A stretch of 49,089 nucleotides of DNA from Verrucomicrobiia bacterium (GTDB lineage: Bacteria; Verrucomicrobiota; Verrucomicrobiia; Limisphaerales; UBA11358): assembly GCA_031290985.1 (NCBI GenBank), contig JARLJW010000079.1:1-49089 (forward strand). The letters are read 5' to 3'. Shown piece after piece: positions 32,741 through 40,647 of this stretch. The position numbers and the translations under genes were made by a program. Numbering within the stretch: position 1 is the first letter of the stretch; each line of letters starts with the position of its first letter. Under the pieces are notes generated by a model that worked only from the letters and a program-made list of their open reading frames with translations, did no database searches and was not told the origin of the DNA.

Positions 32741-32768
32741 TTTTGTCACATCGCGAAGTGCAATCATT
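32741..32768 (+). repeat. Left terminal inverted repeat of the thyA element
   Basis: Begins TTTTGTCACATC and ends AGTGCAATCATT. Compared with the reverse complement of 39662-39692, 23 of 28 positions agree when a 3-base gap is allowed: TTTTGTCA, ATC, AGTGC and ATCATT are shared blocks. Confidence 0.82.
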
Positions 32769-32812
32769 GGGTTTTGATCAATATTGATAAGGGTTCCATG
32801 CCACTTGGAGGC

Positions 32813-32828
32813 ATGATAGCGCTATCAT
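32813..32828. repeat. 16-bp palindrome inside the left end
   Basis: ATGATAGCGCTATCAT is a perfect palindrome whose half-site ATGATAGC also occurs in the right terminal repeat (39663-39670) and, with one mismatch, in the left one (32760-32767). It may be an extra binding site for the protein that recognises the ends. Confidence 0.75.
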
Positions 32829-32847
32829 CGCTTTTTGAGAGCAGTTT

Positions 32848-32897
32848 GGCCGAACCGCCGGAAGGCGGCGGAAGCCGCCATTCCGGCGGTTTCGGTC
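32848..32897. repeat. Nested hairpin before cassette thyA
   Basis: An inner perfect stem GGCGGC-GGAA-GCCGCC (32864-32879) sits within an outer CCGAACCGCCGG/CCGGCGGTTTCGG stem with one bulged base. It ends 46 bp before the cassette thyA start and could terminate read-through from the native thyA transcript or control the cassette gene. Confidence 0.6.
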
Positions 32898-32943
32898 AAC
32901 TTTGCTTTGATGGCGCTTCCAACTTTTGCTGTAATTAGCCCAC

Positions 32944-33777
32944 ATGAGACCATTTTTAGATCTGCTCAAGAACATTCTTGATAACGGCTCCGTTCGTGGG
33001 GATCGAACCGGAACCGGAACCAAGGGCTTGTTTGGAGCTCAGTTGCGATTCGACCTTTCAAAGGGATTTCCGCTGGTGACCACCCGCAAAGTGTTTTTCA
33101 AGGGGGTCATTTACGAACTGTTGTGGTTTCTGGCCGGCGATACCAACATCAAATATCTTACCGACAACAAAGTTCACATATGGGATTCCTGGGCGGACGA
33201 AAACGGAGATCTTGGGCCTGTATATGGTGCGCAGTGGCGAGCCTGGCGCGCACCAGATAACCAGCACATAGACCAGATCACGCAGGTCATTGAGCATATC
33301 CGGACCAACCCAAACTCTCGACGGCACATCGTGAGCGCTTGGAATCCGGCAGTGCTTCCGGACGAGCGGTTGAGCCCTCAAGCGAACGTCAAAGCAGGAC
33401 GCGCTGCTCTGGCCTCATGCCATGCCTTATTTCAGTTTTACGTGGCTGATGGCAGACTGTCATGTCAGTTGTACCAGAGGAGCGCTGATTCTCCGGTCGG
33501 TTTAGTTTTCAATATCGCCCAGTATTCACTGTTAACCCATATGGTGGCCCAACAATGCGACTTGGAACCGGGCGATTTCGTTTGGACCGGCGGTGATTGC
33601 CACATTTACGTCAATCAGTTCGATGGGGTGAGGGAGCAATTGTCGCGCGAACCGCGCCCCCTTCCAAGATTGATCATAAAGCGTAAGCCGGCCTCCATCT
33701 TGGAATATCAATTCGAAGATTTTGAAATCGTTGACTACAATCCGCATCCGCCGATCAAGTACCCAGTCGCTGTGTGA
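32944..33777 (+). CDS. thyA: Thymidylate synthase, element-borne copy
   Basis: Complete 277-residue ThyA that makes dTMP from dUMP with methylene-THF. It has [41 protein letters not shown], the catalytic Cys in [46 protein letters not shown] and the C-terminal PVAV. A stretch of about 13 residues precedes the catalytic Cys, as in the longer ThyA subfamily. It is clearly divergent from the native gene, so it is not a recent duplicate. At the insertion site the usual LFLGVPFNIAS reads [11 protein letters not shown]. It presumably supplies the only functional ThyA here. The AT-rich base composition by eye and its position just inside the element end support import. Confidence 0.95.
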   Translation: MRPFLDLLKNILDNGSVRGDRTGTGTKGLFGAQLRFDLSKGFPLVTTRKVFFKGVIYELLWFLAGDTNIKYLTDNKVHIWDSWADENGDLGPVYGAQWRAWRAPDNQHIDQITQVIEHIRTNPNSRRHIVSAWNPAVLPDERLSPQANVKAGRAALASCHALFQFYVADGRLSCQLYQRSADSPVGLVFNIAQYSLLTHMVAQQCDLEPGDFVWTGGDCHIYVNQFDGVREQLSREPRPLPRLIIKRKPASILEYQFEDFEIVDYNPHPPIKYPVAV

Positions 33778-33920
33778 GTTGCTCAACGCCGGTAAGAGGC
33801 AAAATTCGAAGAATTGAAAAGTCGTTGGCTGATGGCACACGACGGAAGTGGATGATACAAATCTGAGCCACCAATTTGTTCCTGGCCGATTTTGGTTTAT
33901 ACGACAATTGGAACTAAAAA

Positions 33921-34412
33921 CTACGATTGGGTGACAGAGAACTGCGCTAGTGGCAACAAGTGAAGCTGACCAATCCCGAGCGTGTATCCGCTAGGTTTGA
34001 GATAGCTCACTGGAGTCGGATAGACAATTTGAACATCCTCAACGAGGGCGCGGAAAATAGCTACCGCAACGGTCTGCATCTTACTTCCTGTTGGAGAAAT
34101 AAGCAACCTTTCGCGCTCGCCGTGGACTGCATAAAGCTTAAGCAAACACTCAAGCGTTTCGCGATAATCCAGCGTACTAGTCTGAAACCTCTCCGCCCCT
34201 GAAATTTTATCGAGCTTGTTTATTGACGAAATTATCTGCTGTCGCCATTTATTGTGAGAACTCGGAGGGATACCTTCGATGAAACTGAAACGAGATGGTT
34301 GAATTTCGTTACGAAGAGCAGTCAGGTGGTGAGCATCAAAAGATGGAAATACGATGAGTCTGGTTTGCGTGCCAGTAGGGGCGAAAGACGACAACTCCGG
34401 AACAACCGTCAC
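33921..34412 (-). CDS. Unrecognised ORF, possibly N-terminally truncated
   Basis: A 163-residue frame using GTG at 34412. The same frame is open for about 37 further codons upstream, without an ATG, back to a stop near 34525, so the 5' end may be decayed or use another non-ATG start. Visible segments are RLIVFPSFDAHH, STLDYRETLECLLKLY, RLLISPTGSKMQTVAVAIFRAL and DVQIVYPTPVSYL; the PTGSKMQ loop between a strand and a helix looks Rossmann-like, reminiscent of CARF-type ligand-binding folds. I do not recognise the family. It lies just downstream of the methyltransferase gene on the same strand, so it may belong to that system. Confidence 0.55.
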   Translation of the reverse strand: MTVVPELSSFAPTGTQTRLIVFPSFDAHHLTALRNEIQPSRFSFIEGIPPSSHNKWRQQIISSINKLDKISGAERFQTSTLDYRETLECLLKLYAVHGERERLLISPTGSKMQTVAVAIFRALVEDVQIVYPTPVSYLKPSGYTLGIGQLHLLPLAQFSVTQS

Positions 34413-34547
34413 ATCGAAAACACCAGATGAAAGGAACAGGATCGAGAGACAGGGGTCAGATTCCGATTTTGTTAGCTCGGCCTCAGCTTCCTCTTGGCTG
34501 GGAGAGTAATCCTTGGCTTCGGCATATCAGGCAAATTGGCGCGCATA

Positions 34548-35687
34548 TCAGTTTCGTTTGAAAACAAGGAAATGTTCGGTTTTGACACCTTTACATTCCC
34601 GGCGGGTGCGGCGGATGTCGGGAATGTTGTCAGTAAGAACCTTTTTCAACTTCAGCGACGGCGCCGCCGTCTTTAAGGTGGTGACAACAACCTCTGACGG
34701 GTGGGATTCTGATCTCCGGGCAGTCTCTTCGCCCACAACGAAGACGCAATACCCCTCTTTGCGCAGGCCAGTCTCAACTTTGTGGCCTAGACTCGAAATT
34801 GCATCAACAAACGCTTTGCGTCGTTGGGTCACATCGTTATCCACGTCCTCGGCAAGCGTCGGGTCAATGAACCAGAGCCGCAACCGATTGTCGCGGCCGT
34901 AGTCCAATGCGTTCATGTAAGGCGGGCTGGTGATGAGCGCGTCAAACCGCTTCGGCAATTCGAGTTGTTGGACTGGCGACAAATTAAATCTCCGCAACTT
35001 TCTGCCGGCGGATTCAAAACGCTTGTAGCTCCGCTGCACTTTGGCGAGCAGCCGGGACTTTAACTCCCGATATTCATACATCTCCGGGAAATCCTCGCGG
35101 GGGTATTTTTTGTCGCGCAGATAGGGAACCAAGTGGCTGCTGGGATAGGATAAAAATCCGGGGCGCTGGTGGTGAAGAATGCCCAGGAAGTTCGCCATCA
35201 AAAATTCATTGCCGGGCCGGCGGGCAATGGTTGCGAAATTGAGCGCCTCGCGCAGGGTGTCGGGATGGAAAAATTGCCGGACCCACAACGGGGTTGAGCG
35301 CAAATCCGGCGCCGGCAGCGCCGCTGCCCCAAGCAACGCCACTTCTGTTTTTCTCAAGGCATCAGGCAGGGAGTTTGGGGGAAACAGTTTTGCCATCGAG
35401 AGAATCCGGGAATAAGGGCTGATGTCCGCGCCGAACGCACGGCGGCCCTGCAAGGCGGACTCCAGCGGGATGGTGCCGGCGCCAGCGAACGGGTCCACCA
35501 CCAAATCTCCGGGTTTGGAGTATTTTCTTACCAGATCACCAGCGATGCTGCTTTTGATTTTGCCGATGTAGGGGGAAAGCTGGTGCAGCGTGCATTCGTC
35601 ATTGGCGCAAGATTCCATCCACCGGATTGGCGCCGGCATCAGTTTCACGCCTTGAAACAGAACTCTGTTTGTAGGTTTTTTGCTCAA
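34548..35687 (-). CDS. DNA methyltransferase (N6-adenine/N4-cytosine type)
   Basis: A 379-residue SAM-dependent DNA methyltransferase. Motif I is DPFAGAGT at residues 65-72, and the catalytic motif IV is SPPY at 254-257, with about 180 residues between them that could hold the target recognition region; this is the alpha-like order. The final FLVFKRN is typical of such enzymes. It lies 111 bp downstream of the HsdR-like gene on the same strand. Its likely role is to protect host DNA from the restriction protein, but it is not HsdM-like, so this pairing is unusual. It could also be an independent solitary or BREX-like modification enzyme. Confidence 0.85.
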   Translation of the reverse strand: MSKKPTNRVLFQGVKLMPAPIRWMESCANDECTLHQLSPYIGKIKSSIAGDLVRKYSKPGDLVVDPFAGAGTIPLESALQGRRAFGADISPYSRILSMAKLFPPNSLPDALRKTEVALLGAAALPAPDLRSTPLWVRQFFHPDTLREALNFATIARRPGNEFLMANFLGILHHQRPGFLSYPSSHLVPYLRDKKYPREDFPEMYEYRELKSRLLAKVQRSYKRFESAGRKLRRFNLSPVQQLELPKRFDALITSPPYMNALDYGRDNRLRLWFIDPTLAEDVDNDVTQRRKAFVDAISSLGHKVETGLRKEGYCVFVVGEETARRSESHPSEVVVTTLKTAAPSLKLKKVLTDNIPDIRRTRRECKGVKTEHFLVFKRN

Positions 35688-35798
35688 ACGAATGTCAAGA
35701 CTCTACCAACGGCGCCGGGGAAGGCGAAGTAAAAACCACCTTTGTTTCCAGACGGATTCGCAGTTTTCATCCGACCTGAGCGCCGGATACTCGCGACC

Positions 35799-38792
35799 TT
35801 AATAATATTGCCGGATGTAGCCGTAGGCTTTGTCGAACAATTCCTGGTCGGTGTGCAATTTGTATTTGAGCAGCGTGCGGCGTAGTTCTTTTTGCACCAG
35901 CCGCTCGCCGGCGTTGGTGCGCTGCCAGTCGGGGAAACGCACTTTTTTCACGATGTCGTCTATGTCCGCGACAATGCGCTCGACGATGATATGCGTGTTT
36001 TTGGTTTTGGCATCCTTGAACAACTCCGTCAGCGCCTCCTTGGCGCGGTCGCGTTCTTCCTGCGGGTCGGCCTGTTTCTCGGCCTCCAGGACTTCCTTGG
36101 CCACTTCGAGGATTTCTTTCAGGAATTGCAGGCTGTTGAGGAAGCCCTGTTCGTGGCGTTCCTTGATTTTCTCCAGCCGCTCGCCCAACGCAGTGAACTT
36201 GGGATTGCCGAGATGCTTTTTCAGCCGGGCGATGAGTCGGATTTCAATTTCCCGCCCGCGCTTGGCCGGGTCGGCATCCGCCAAAATTTCTTCCAACACC
36301 TGCGCGTCGAGCACCAGTGTCTCGACATCGTCGCGCACGGATTCCAAATGGACGTTCTGGTTGATCAGCTCCACCGTCTTCGCCCCCAGCGCGTGCCAAA
36401 GCAGTTTGCCGTTGCCGCTGACCGGCTTCACGGACTCATACACCGCTGTCAGCCACCGATAATCTTTTTCGTAGGGACTGAGGCAGGGGTCGGGCGACAG
36501 CGCCTCCCAGATGGTGCCTAGCACGATGTAGTTGGCGGCAAATTTGTCGCGCACTTCGTTGGTAGGCAGGCATTGTTGAGCGGCCATGAGTCCCTCGTAA
36601 CCACCGACGCTGCGGTCCACATGCGGGAAAAAGGCCAGGCATTTCTGCACCTGCACGGGCAGCGCTTTCCGCAACTCCTCGATGTTGCTGACGACCTGTT
36701 GCACCGCCTTTTCATCGAAATCCAGTGCTTTTGCCACGTCGTCGAAGATGCCGATGTAGTCCACGATCAACCCATGCGTCTTTTCCTGGCCGAACGTGCG
36801 GTTCGTCCGGCAGATGGCTTGCAGGAGATTGTGATCCTTCATTGGCTTGTCGAGATACATTACCTGCAAAATGGGCGCGTCGAAGCCGGTGAGCAGCTTG
36901 CTGGTGACGATGACGTATTTCAGTGGGTCTGCCGGATCACGGAAACGGTCGAGCAATTTTTCCTCGGCATCCTTGTCGCGAACATGCTGCTTCCATTCCG
37001 GCGGATCGTGCTGCGCGCCGCTGATGACGATGGCGCTGGCCTCCGGCCCGATCAATTCATCCATCACCGCCTTGTAAAGAATGCAGCACTCACGGTCGAA
37101 GACCACCACCTGCGCCTTGAATCCGTTCGGTTCCACCTTGGTCTGGAAATGGTGGACTATGTGGTTCACCACCGCCTGGATGCGTTCCGGGTTTTTTACC
37201 AGAACGGCCATTTTGGCGGCGCGTTTGGCAAGGTCATCGCGATCCTGCTCGCTTAATTCGCCGGTAATGGCTTTGTAGGCTTCGTCAATCGCCGCCCGGT
37301 CAATTTTCAACTTCACCTCCGGCGCTTCAAAATGCAGCGGCAACGTGGCCTTGTCGCGGATCGATTCCTGAAACGAATAGCGGCTCATGTAGCCCTTTTC
37401 GTCCTCGTTGGCCCCGAACGCCCAATAGGTATTGCGGTCGGCACGATTGATGGGGGTGCCGGTGAGGCCGAACAGGAACGCATTGGGCAACGCCTCGCGC
37501 ATCTTGCGGCCGAGATCACCTTCCTGCGTGCGATGTGCCTCGTCCACCATCACGATGATGTTGGAACGTTCGTTCAACTTGCTGTCCGACTCGCCGAATT
37601 TGTGAATCGTGGTGATAAGCACTTTCCGCACGTCCTGCCCGAGCAAGGTTTGCAATTCCTGCCGCGTGCCCACGCCAACCATGTTCGGCACATCGGCGGC
37701 GTTGAAGGTGCTGGTGATCTGCGTGTCCAGGTCGATGCGATCCACCACGATGATGACCGTGGGATTGCCCAGTTTGGGGTGCAGCCGCAGCTTTTGCGCG
37801 GCGAACACCATGAGCAACGACTTACCGCTGCCTTGAAAATGCCAGATGAGACCTTTCTTCGGCTGGCCTTTGATCACGCGCTCGACGATCTGGTTGACGG
37901 TGAAATACTGCTGATAGCGGCCGATGATCTTGATGCGGCGATGCTTCTTGTCCGTGGCGAACACCGTGAAATTTTGCAGGATGTCCAGCACAACGCCCGG
38001 CTGGAGCATGCTTTCCACCGTGCGCCGCACGTCGGCCAGCGCCCCTTCGGACTCGTTCTCCCGCGTGCGCCACGGGCCCCAGATGTCAATCGGCATCCGG
38101 ATGGAACCGTAGCGGAACAACTTGCCTTCGGTGGCGAAGGAAAAGACGTTGGGCACGAACATGGCCGGCACCTGCTTTTCGTAAATCTCATTCACCTGGA
38201 ACGCGCCGTCGAACCATGTCACCGCGCTGCGCGTGGGTGTCTTGGCCTCGCCGATAACGATGGGCAGACCGTTGACCAGGAACACCACATCGAACCGCTT
38301 TTCCATGCTGCCGGCCTGATAGACCCATTGGTTCGTGACCACGAGCTGGTTGTTGGCCGGGTTGGCGGTGTCCACCAGCCGCACCGGCACATGCTCACCG
38401 TTCGGGCCGAATGGCATCGTCTTTTCGCCGCGCAACCAATCCATGAAATTCTCGTTGGCCCGGACCAATCCATCCGCCTGCACCGTGAGCAGAATGGCCC
38501 GCAGCGCATAAATAACCTCGTCGGCGCGGTCGGGCTGGTTGGCAATTTCGGGATTAAGCAGGATGAGGGCCAGGCGCAACCACGGTTCCACCATCACGTC
38601 ACCGGACTGACGGGGAACATCGACGGAGGGCGCGTAATCCCAGTGCGCTGCCGCATCTGCCATCTTATCGCCGAGAGAAGCGCCCCAGTCGGGCGTTTCT
38701 TTCAACTCAAACGGCCGGATGCCGCCGTTGGTGTCGGCGGACAAGGCGTCGAGAATCATCTGCTCGACAGTATTCGCTTCATTGAAACTCAT
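35799..38792 (-). CDS. hsdR: Type I restriction-like HsdR helicase-nuclease
   Basis: A 997-residue protein with the HsdR domain order. The N-terminal PD-(D/E)xK nuclease has D168 in RFDVVFLVNG and E182-A-K184. The SF2 translocase carries Walker A GSGKS (residues 321-325), DEAH (417-420), TGTPI (444-448) and the motif VI region LLQAICRTNR. The C-terminal helical domain is rich in coiled-coil character. Length is normal and no frameshift is visible. hsdM and hsdS are absent from the whole window; a single different-type methyltransferase is downstream. It divides from the plus-strand DUF2384-like gene across 35 bp. Confidence 0.93.
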   Translation of the reverse strand: MSFNEANTVEQMILDALSADTNGGIRPFELKETPDWGASLGDKMADAAAHWDYAPSVDVPRQSGDVMVEPWLRLALILLNPEIANQPDRADEVIYALRAILLTVQADGLVRANENFMDWLRGEKTMPFGPNGEHVPVRLVDTANPANNQLVVTNQWVYQAGSMEKRFDVVFLVNGLPIVIGEAKTPTRSAVTWFDGAFQVNEIYEKQVPAMFVPNVFSFATEGKLFRYGSIRMPIDIWGPWRTRENESEGALADVRRTVESMLQPGVVLDILQNFTVFATDKKHRRIKIIGRYQQYFTVNQIVERVIKGQPKKGLIWHFQGSGKSLLMVFAAQKLRLHPKLGNPTVIIVVDRIDLDTQITSTFNAADVPNMVGVGTRQELQTLLGQDVRKVLITTIHKFGESDSKLNERSNIIVMVDEAHRTQEGDLGRKMREALPNAFLFGLTGTPINRADRNTYWAFGANEDEKGYMSRYSFQESIRDKATLPLHFEAPEVKLKIDRAAIDEAYKAITGELSEQDRDDLAKRAAKMAVLVKNPERIQAVVNHIVHHFQTKVEPNGFKAQVVVFDRECCILYKAVMDELIGPEASAIVISGAQHDPPEWKQHVRDKDAEEKLLDRFRDPADPLKYVIVTSKLLTGFDAPILQVMYLDKPMKDHNLLQAICRTNRTFGQEKTHGLIVDYIGIFDDVAKALDFDEKAVQQVVSNIEELRKALPVQVQKCLAFFPHVDRSVGGYEGLMAAQQCLPTNEVRDKFAANYIVLGTIWEALSPDPCLSPYEKDYRWLTAVYESVKPVSGNGKLLWHALGAKTVELINQNVHLESVRDDVETLVLDAQVLEEILADADPAKRGREIEIRLIARLKKHLGNPKFTALGERLEKIKERHEQGFLNSLQFLKEILEVAKEVLEAEKQADPQEERDRAKEALTELFKDAKTKNTHIIVERIVADIDDIVKKVRFPDWQRTNAGERLVQKELRRTLLKYKLHTDQELFDKAYGYIRQYY

Positions 38793-38827
38793 TTATCCAC
38801 GTATGGTATGTAGCGTTTGAGAAATGC

Positions 38828-39124
38828 GTGGACCAAGAGTTCTTTGTTTGGATCTTGTGCACACAACAAGCTCGGATAATCGGATGGACGGAAGGGAAGG
38901 CCCTGCGCATTCCAGTTTGGCAATTCCGCGAGGGCAAATTGTTAAAAGGGGTGGTGGAAATCTTGCAAATATTTCACAGCGATGACCAATGGCGCGTCGT
39001 GCGCTATTTCCTGGGAAACCGCCGTTCGTTAGCAGAGGAACGACCACTTGACTTGCTGCGCCGCGGCGAATCAGCAAAGGTGGTAAAACACGCCACCGAT
39101 TACTCGCGAGATAACGAGTGGTGA
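38828..39124 (+). CDS. DUF2384-like (ParS/MbcA toxin-binding) protein
   Basis: A 98-residue protein whose second half matches the toxin-binding domain of Xre/MbcA/ParS antitoxins: IPVWQFREGKLLKGVVEILQIF, then RYFLGNRRSLAEERPLDLLRRGESAKVVKHA. The DNA-binding N-terminal HTH of full-length antitoxins is missing, so it is either a short form or truncated. No RES-domain toxin is next to it. It is the only plus-strand cargo gene besides the cassette thyA and overlaps the minus-strand gene at 39100 tail to tail. Confidence 0.65.
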   Translation: MDQEFFVWILCTQQARIIGWTEGKALRIPVWQFREGKLLKGVVEILQIFHSDDQWRVVRYFLGNRRSLAEERPLDLLRRGESAKVVKHATDYSRDNEW

Positions 39125-39360
39125 TCAAGCACCGCTACCAAAAGGCCGCCACCAGGGCTACCTGAGGCCCACGCCGACATCGCGCCCAGAAATGCCGCGA
39201 CGTTGCCGTTCTCCCAGCCGCGTGGACTCAGATTCAGCTTCCCATCGGTTGTGCGCTTTGTCTCGGCGTCGGTTGCCTCCGCGTCTGCAGCCAACGCCTG
39301 CACGTAACGCAAAAATGACTCCTTCGAGTCAACCTTCTCTGCCATCTCGTAAAAGTTCAT
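39100..39360 (-). CDS. Small protein, DUF7660-like
   Basis: An 86-residue acidic protein ([23 protein letters not shown] ... NLSPRGWENGNVAAFLGAMSAWAS) resembling small immunity-like proteins of the DUF7660 type; the family call is tentative. Its start at 39360 overlaps the stop of the preceding ORF by ATGA, which suggests translational coupling. An in-frame ATG at 39378 is an alternative. It overlaps the DUF2384-like gene at the 3' end. Confidence 0.6.
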   Translation of the reverse strand: MNFYEMAEKVDSKESFLRYVQALAADAEATDAETKRTTDGKLNLSPRGWENGNVAAFLGAMSAWASGSPGGGLLVAVLDHHSLSRE

Positions 39361-39680
39361 GTGGTGTGCGGTGTCCAAAGCAGGCTGTTATTCAACGACT
39401 GCCGGTTAGTATATTGAACCCGGCTTTGAAGCCAATTTATGAGTCGTAAAGCGTTCATAATCAACGTTTCAACACCTGATTGAGCGACTTCCGGATCGTT
39501 TATCGACGCGACTCTAATCTCAAAGTCAAAATTGCGCAAGTGTTTCGTAATCAACGCCGCCGAACACATTTTTAGATGCAAAAATCGATTTTCGTCGATT
39601 TTTTCGGCGCGGAGACTCAAGCTATCGCAAATACTACGCTCTGGGAGCAGAAAAGCATGTAAATGATAGCACTCAGACAT
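39357..39680 (-). CDS. Unrecognised 107-residue ORF starting in the right terminal repeat
   Basis: The reading frame uses an ATG at 39680 that lies within the right terminal inverted repeat; a second in-frame ATG at 39569 would give a 70-residue protein with a promoter wholly inside the element. The ATGA overlap with the following small gene supports coding. No family is recognised. If the outer start is used, transcription would have to begin in flanking thyA DNA, so the inner start or no expression is equally possible. Confidence 0.4.
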   Translation of the reverse strand: MSECYHLHAFLLPERSICDSLSLRAEKIDENRFLHLKMCSAALITKHLRNFDFEIRVASINDPEVAQSGVETLIMNALRLINWLQSRVQYTNRQSLNNSLLWTPHTT

Positions 39681-39692
39681 GATATGACAAAA
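39662..39692 (-). repeat. Right terminal inverted repeat of the thyA element
   Basis: On the plus strand it begins AATGATAGCACT and ends ATATGACAAAA, directly abutting the CCG codon at which native thyA resumes. Its reverse complement shares TTTTGTCA, ATC, AGTGC and ATCATT with the left end, with a 3-base length difference in the middle. Confidence 0.82.
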
Positions 39693-39965
39693 CCGTTCAA
39701 CATCGCCAGCTACGCGCTGCTCACGCGCATGGTTGCGCAGGTCTGTGACCTGAAGCCGGGTGATTTTGTCCACACCTTTGGCGACCTGCATCTATACGCC
39801 AATCATCTGGAACAGGCCAAGCTGCAGCTCACGCGCGAGCCGCGTCCACTGCCGCAGATGAAGATCAATCCGGCGGTGAAGGACATTCATGATTTTCAAT
39901 TCGAGGATTTTGAACTGATGAACTATGACCCGCACCCGGGCATCAAAGCCCCGATTGCGGTTTAA
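39693..39965 (+). pseudogene. thyA: Native thymidylate synthase, 3' half (90 codons)
   Basis: C-terminal 90 residues of ThyA beginning [20 protein letters not shown], then [25 protein letters not shown] and ending [11 protein letters not shown]. Appended to 32210-32734 it gives an uninterrupted 265-residue ThyA, almost the length of the E. coli protein (264). An ATG at 39663 inside the element repeat could start a 100-residue fusion, but that product lacks the active-site cysteine. The SanA-like gene follows 4 bp after the stop. Confidence 0.95.
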
Positions 39966-39969
39966 CGCC

Positions 39970-40647
39970 ATGAAACGATATGCCCGTTATTTTCGCTGGC
40001 TGATGGTCCTAACCTTGCTCTTCGCAATGTTGGCGGCCGCGCTGTCTGTATTGGCAAACCGCACCTGTAAAAAAGCAGCCGCCGGGCGCATCTTCACCCG
40101 GATCGAATCAGTTCCCGCCAACGATGTCGGGCTGGTTTTGGGCACCTCCCGGTTGATGAAAAATGGCCGGCCCAATTTGCATTTCAATCAACGTATCGCG
40201 GCCGCGGCCGCGTTGTACCATGCGGGGAAAGTCCGGCATCTGCTGGTGAGCGGTGATAATCATGTGGCGAGCTACGATGAACCGGACGACATGCGCGCCG
40301 CCCTCGTTGCCGCCGGGGTTCCGGCCGCTGCCGTCACTTGTGATTATGCCGGCTTTCGCACCTTGGATTCGGTGGTGCGGGCGAAGGATGTCTTTGGCCT
40401 GTCGCCCTGCACGATCATTTCCGAGGAATATCACTGTCCGCGCGCGCTGTGGATCGCCCGGGAACACGGGCTGGATGCCATCGCCTTCGCCGCGCCGGAT
40501 GTTGGCCTGAAAAGCTGGTCGTTGCGCGCGGATGTCCGCGAGCAGCTTGCGCGGAGCTGGTGTGCGGTTGATTTGTATGTGCTGCACCGCGGTCCAAAAT
40601 TTCCGGGGCCGAAAGAGCCGATTATTCTGTCGGCCATTACGCCATGA
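39970..40647 (+). CDS. SanA/YdcF-like DUF218 membrane-anchored protein
   Basis: A 225-residue protein with one N-terminal transmembrane anchor (WLMVLTLLFAMLAAALSVL) and a DUF218 domain: VGLVLGTSRLMKNGRPNLHFNQRI, KVRHLLVSGDN, and TIISEEYHCPRALWIAREHGL. This is the SanA (vancomycin exclusion) type, linked to envelope integrity. It starts 4 bp after native thyA and overlaps folA by ATGA, so it is in the folate/thymidylate operon. Confidence 0.86.
   Translation: MKRYARYFRWLMVLTLLFAMLAAALSVLANRTCKKAAAGRIFTRIESVPANDVGLVLGTSRLMKNGRPNLHFNQRIAAAAALYHAGKVRHLLVSGDNHVASYDEPDDMRAALVAAGVPAAAVTCDYAGFRTLDSVVRAKDVFGLSPCTIISEEYHCPRALWIAREHGLDAIAFAAPDVGLKSWSLRADVREQLARSWCAVDLYVLHRGPKFPGPKEPIILSAITP

Larger units (their letters stand above)
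32741..39692. mobile_element. thyA-interrupting element with replacement thyA and defence cargo
   Basis: A 6952-bp insertion splits native thyA between the V and P codons of LGV-PFNIA. Its ends are imperfect inverted repeats of 28 and 31 bp. Directly outside the left end, GGTTTC (32735-32740, reading G-F) may be a decayed duplicate of CCGTTC (39693-39698, reading P-F), which would be a 6-bp target duplication. Inside are a complete second thyA, an unrecognised ORF, a DNA methyltransferase, an HsdR-like protein and three small genes. No transposase, integrase or IS-type ORF is recognisable, so it may move with helper proteins or be immobilised. Confidence 0.85.

Noticed and set aside
32735..39692. 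Group I intron or intein interrupting thyA (as in phage td)
   Set aside because: The insert is far too long, has several independent genes, inverted terminal repeats and a whole second thyA; the frame stops after the junction, so there is no intein, and I saw no intron core.
39663..39965. Separate 100-residue gene starting at the ATG in the element end
   Set aside because: From its eleventh codon it is purely the C-terminal third of ThyA; the first ten codons come from the terminal repeat.
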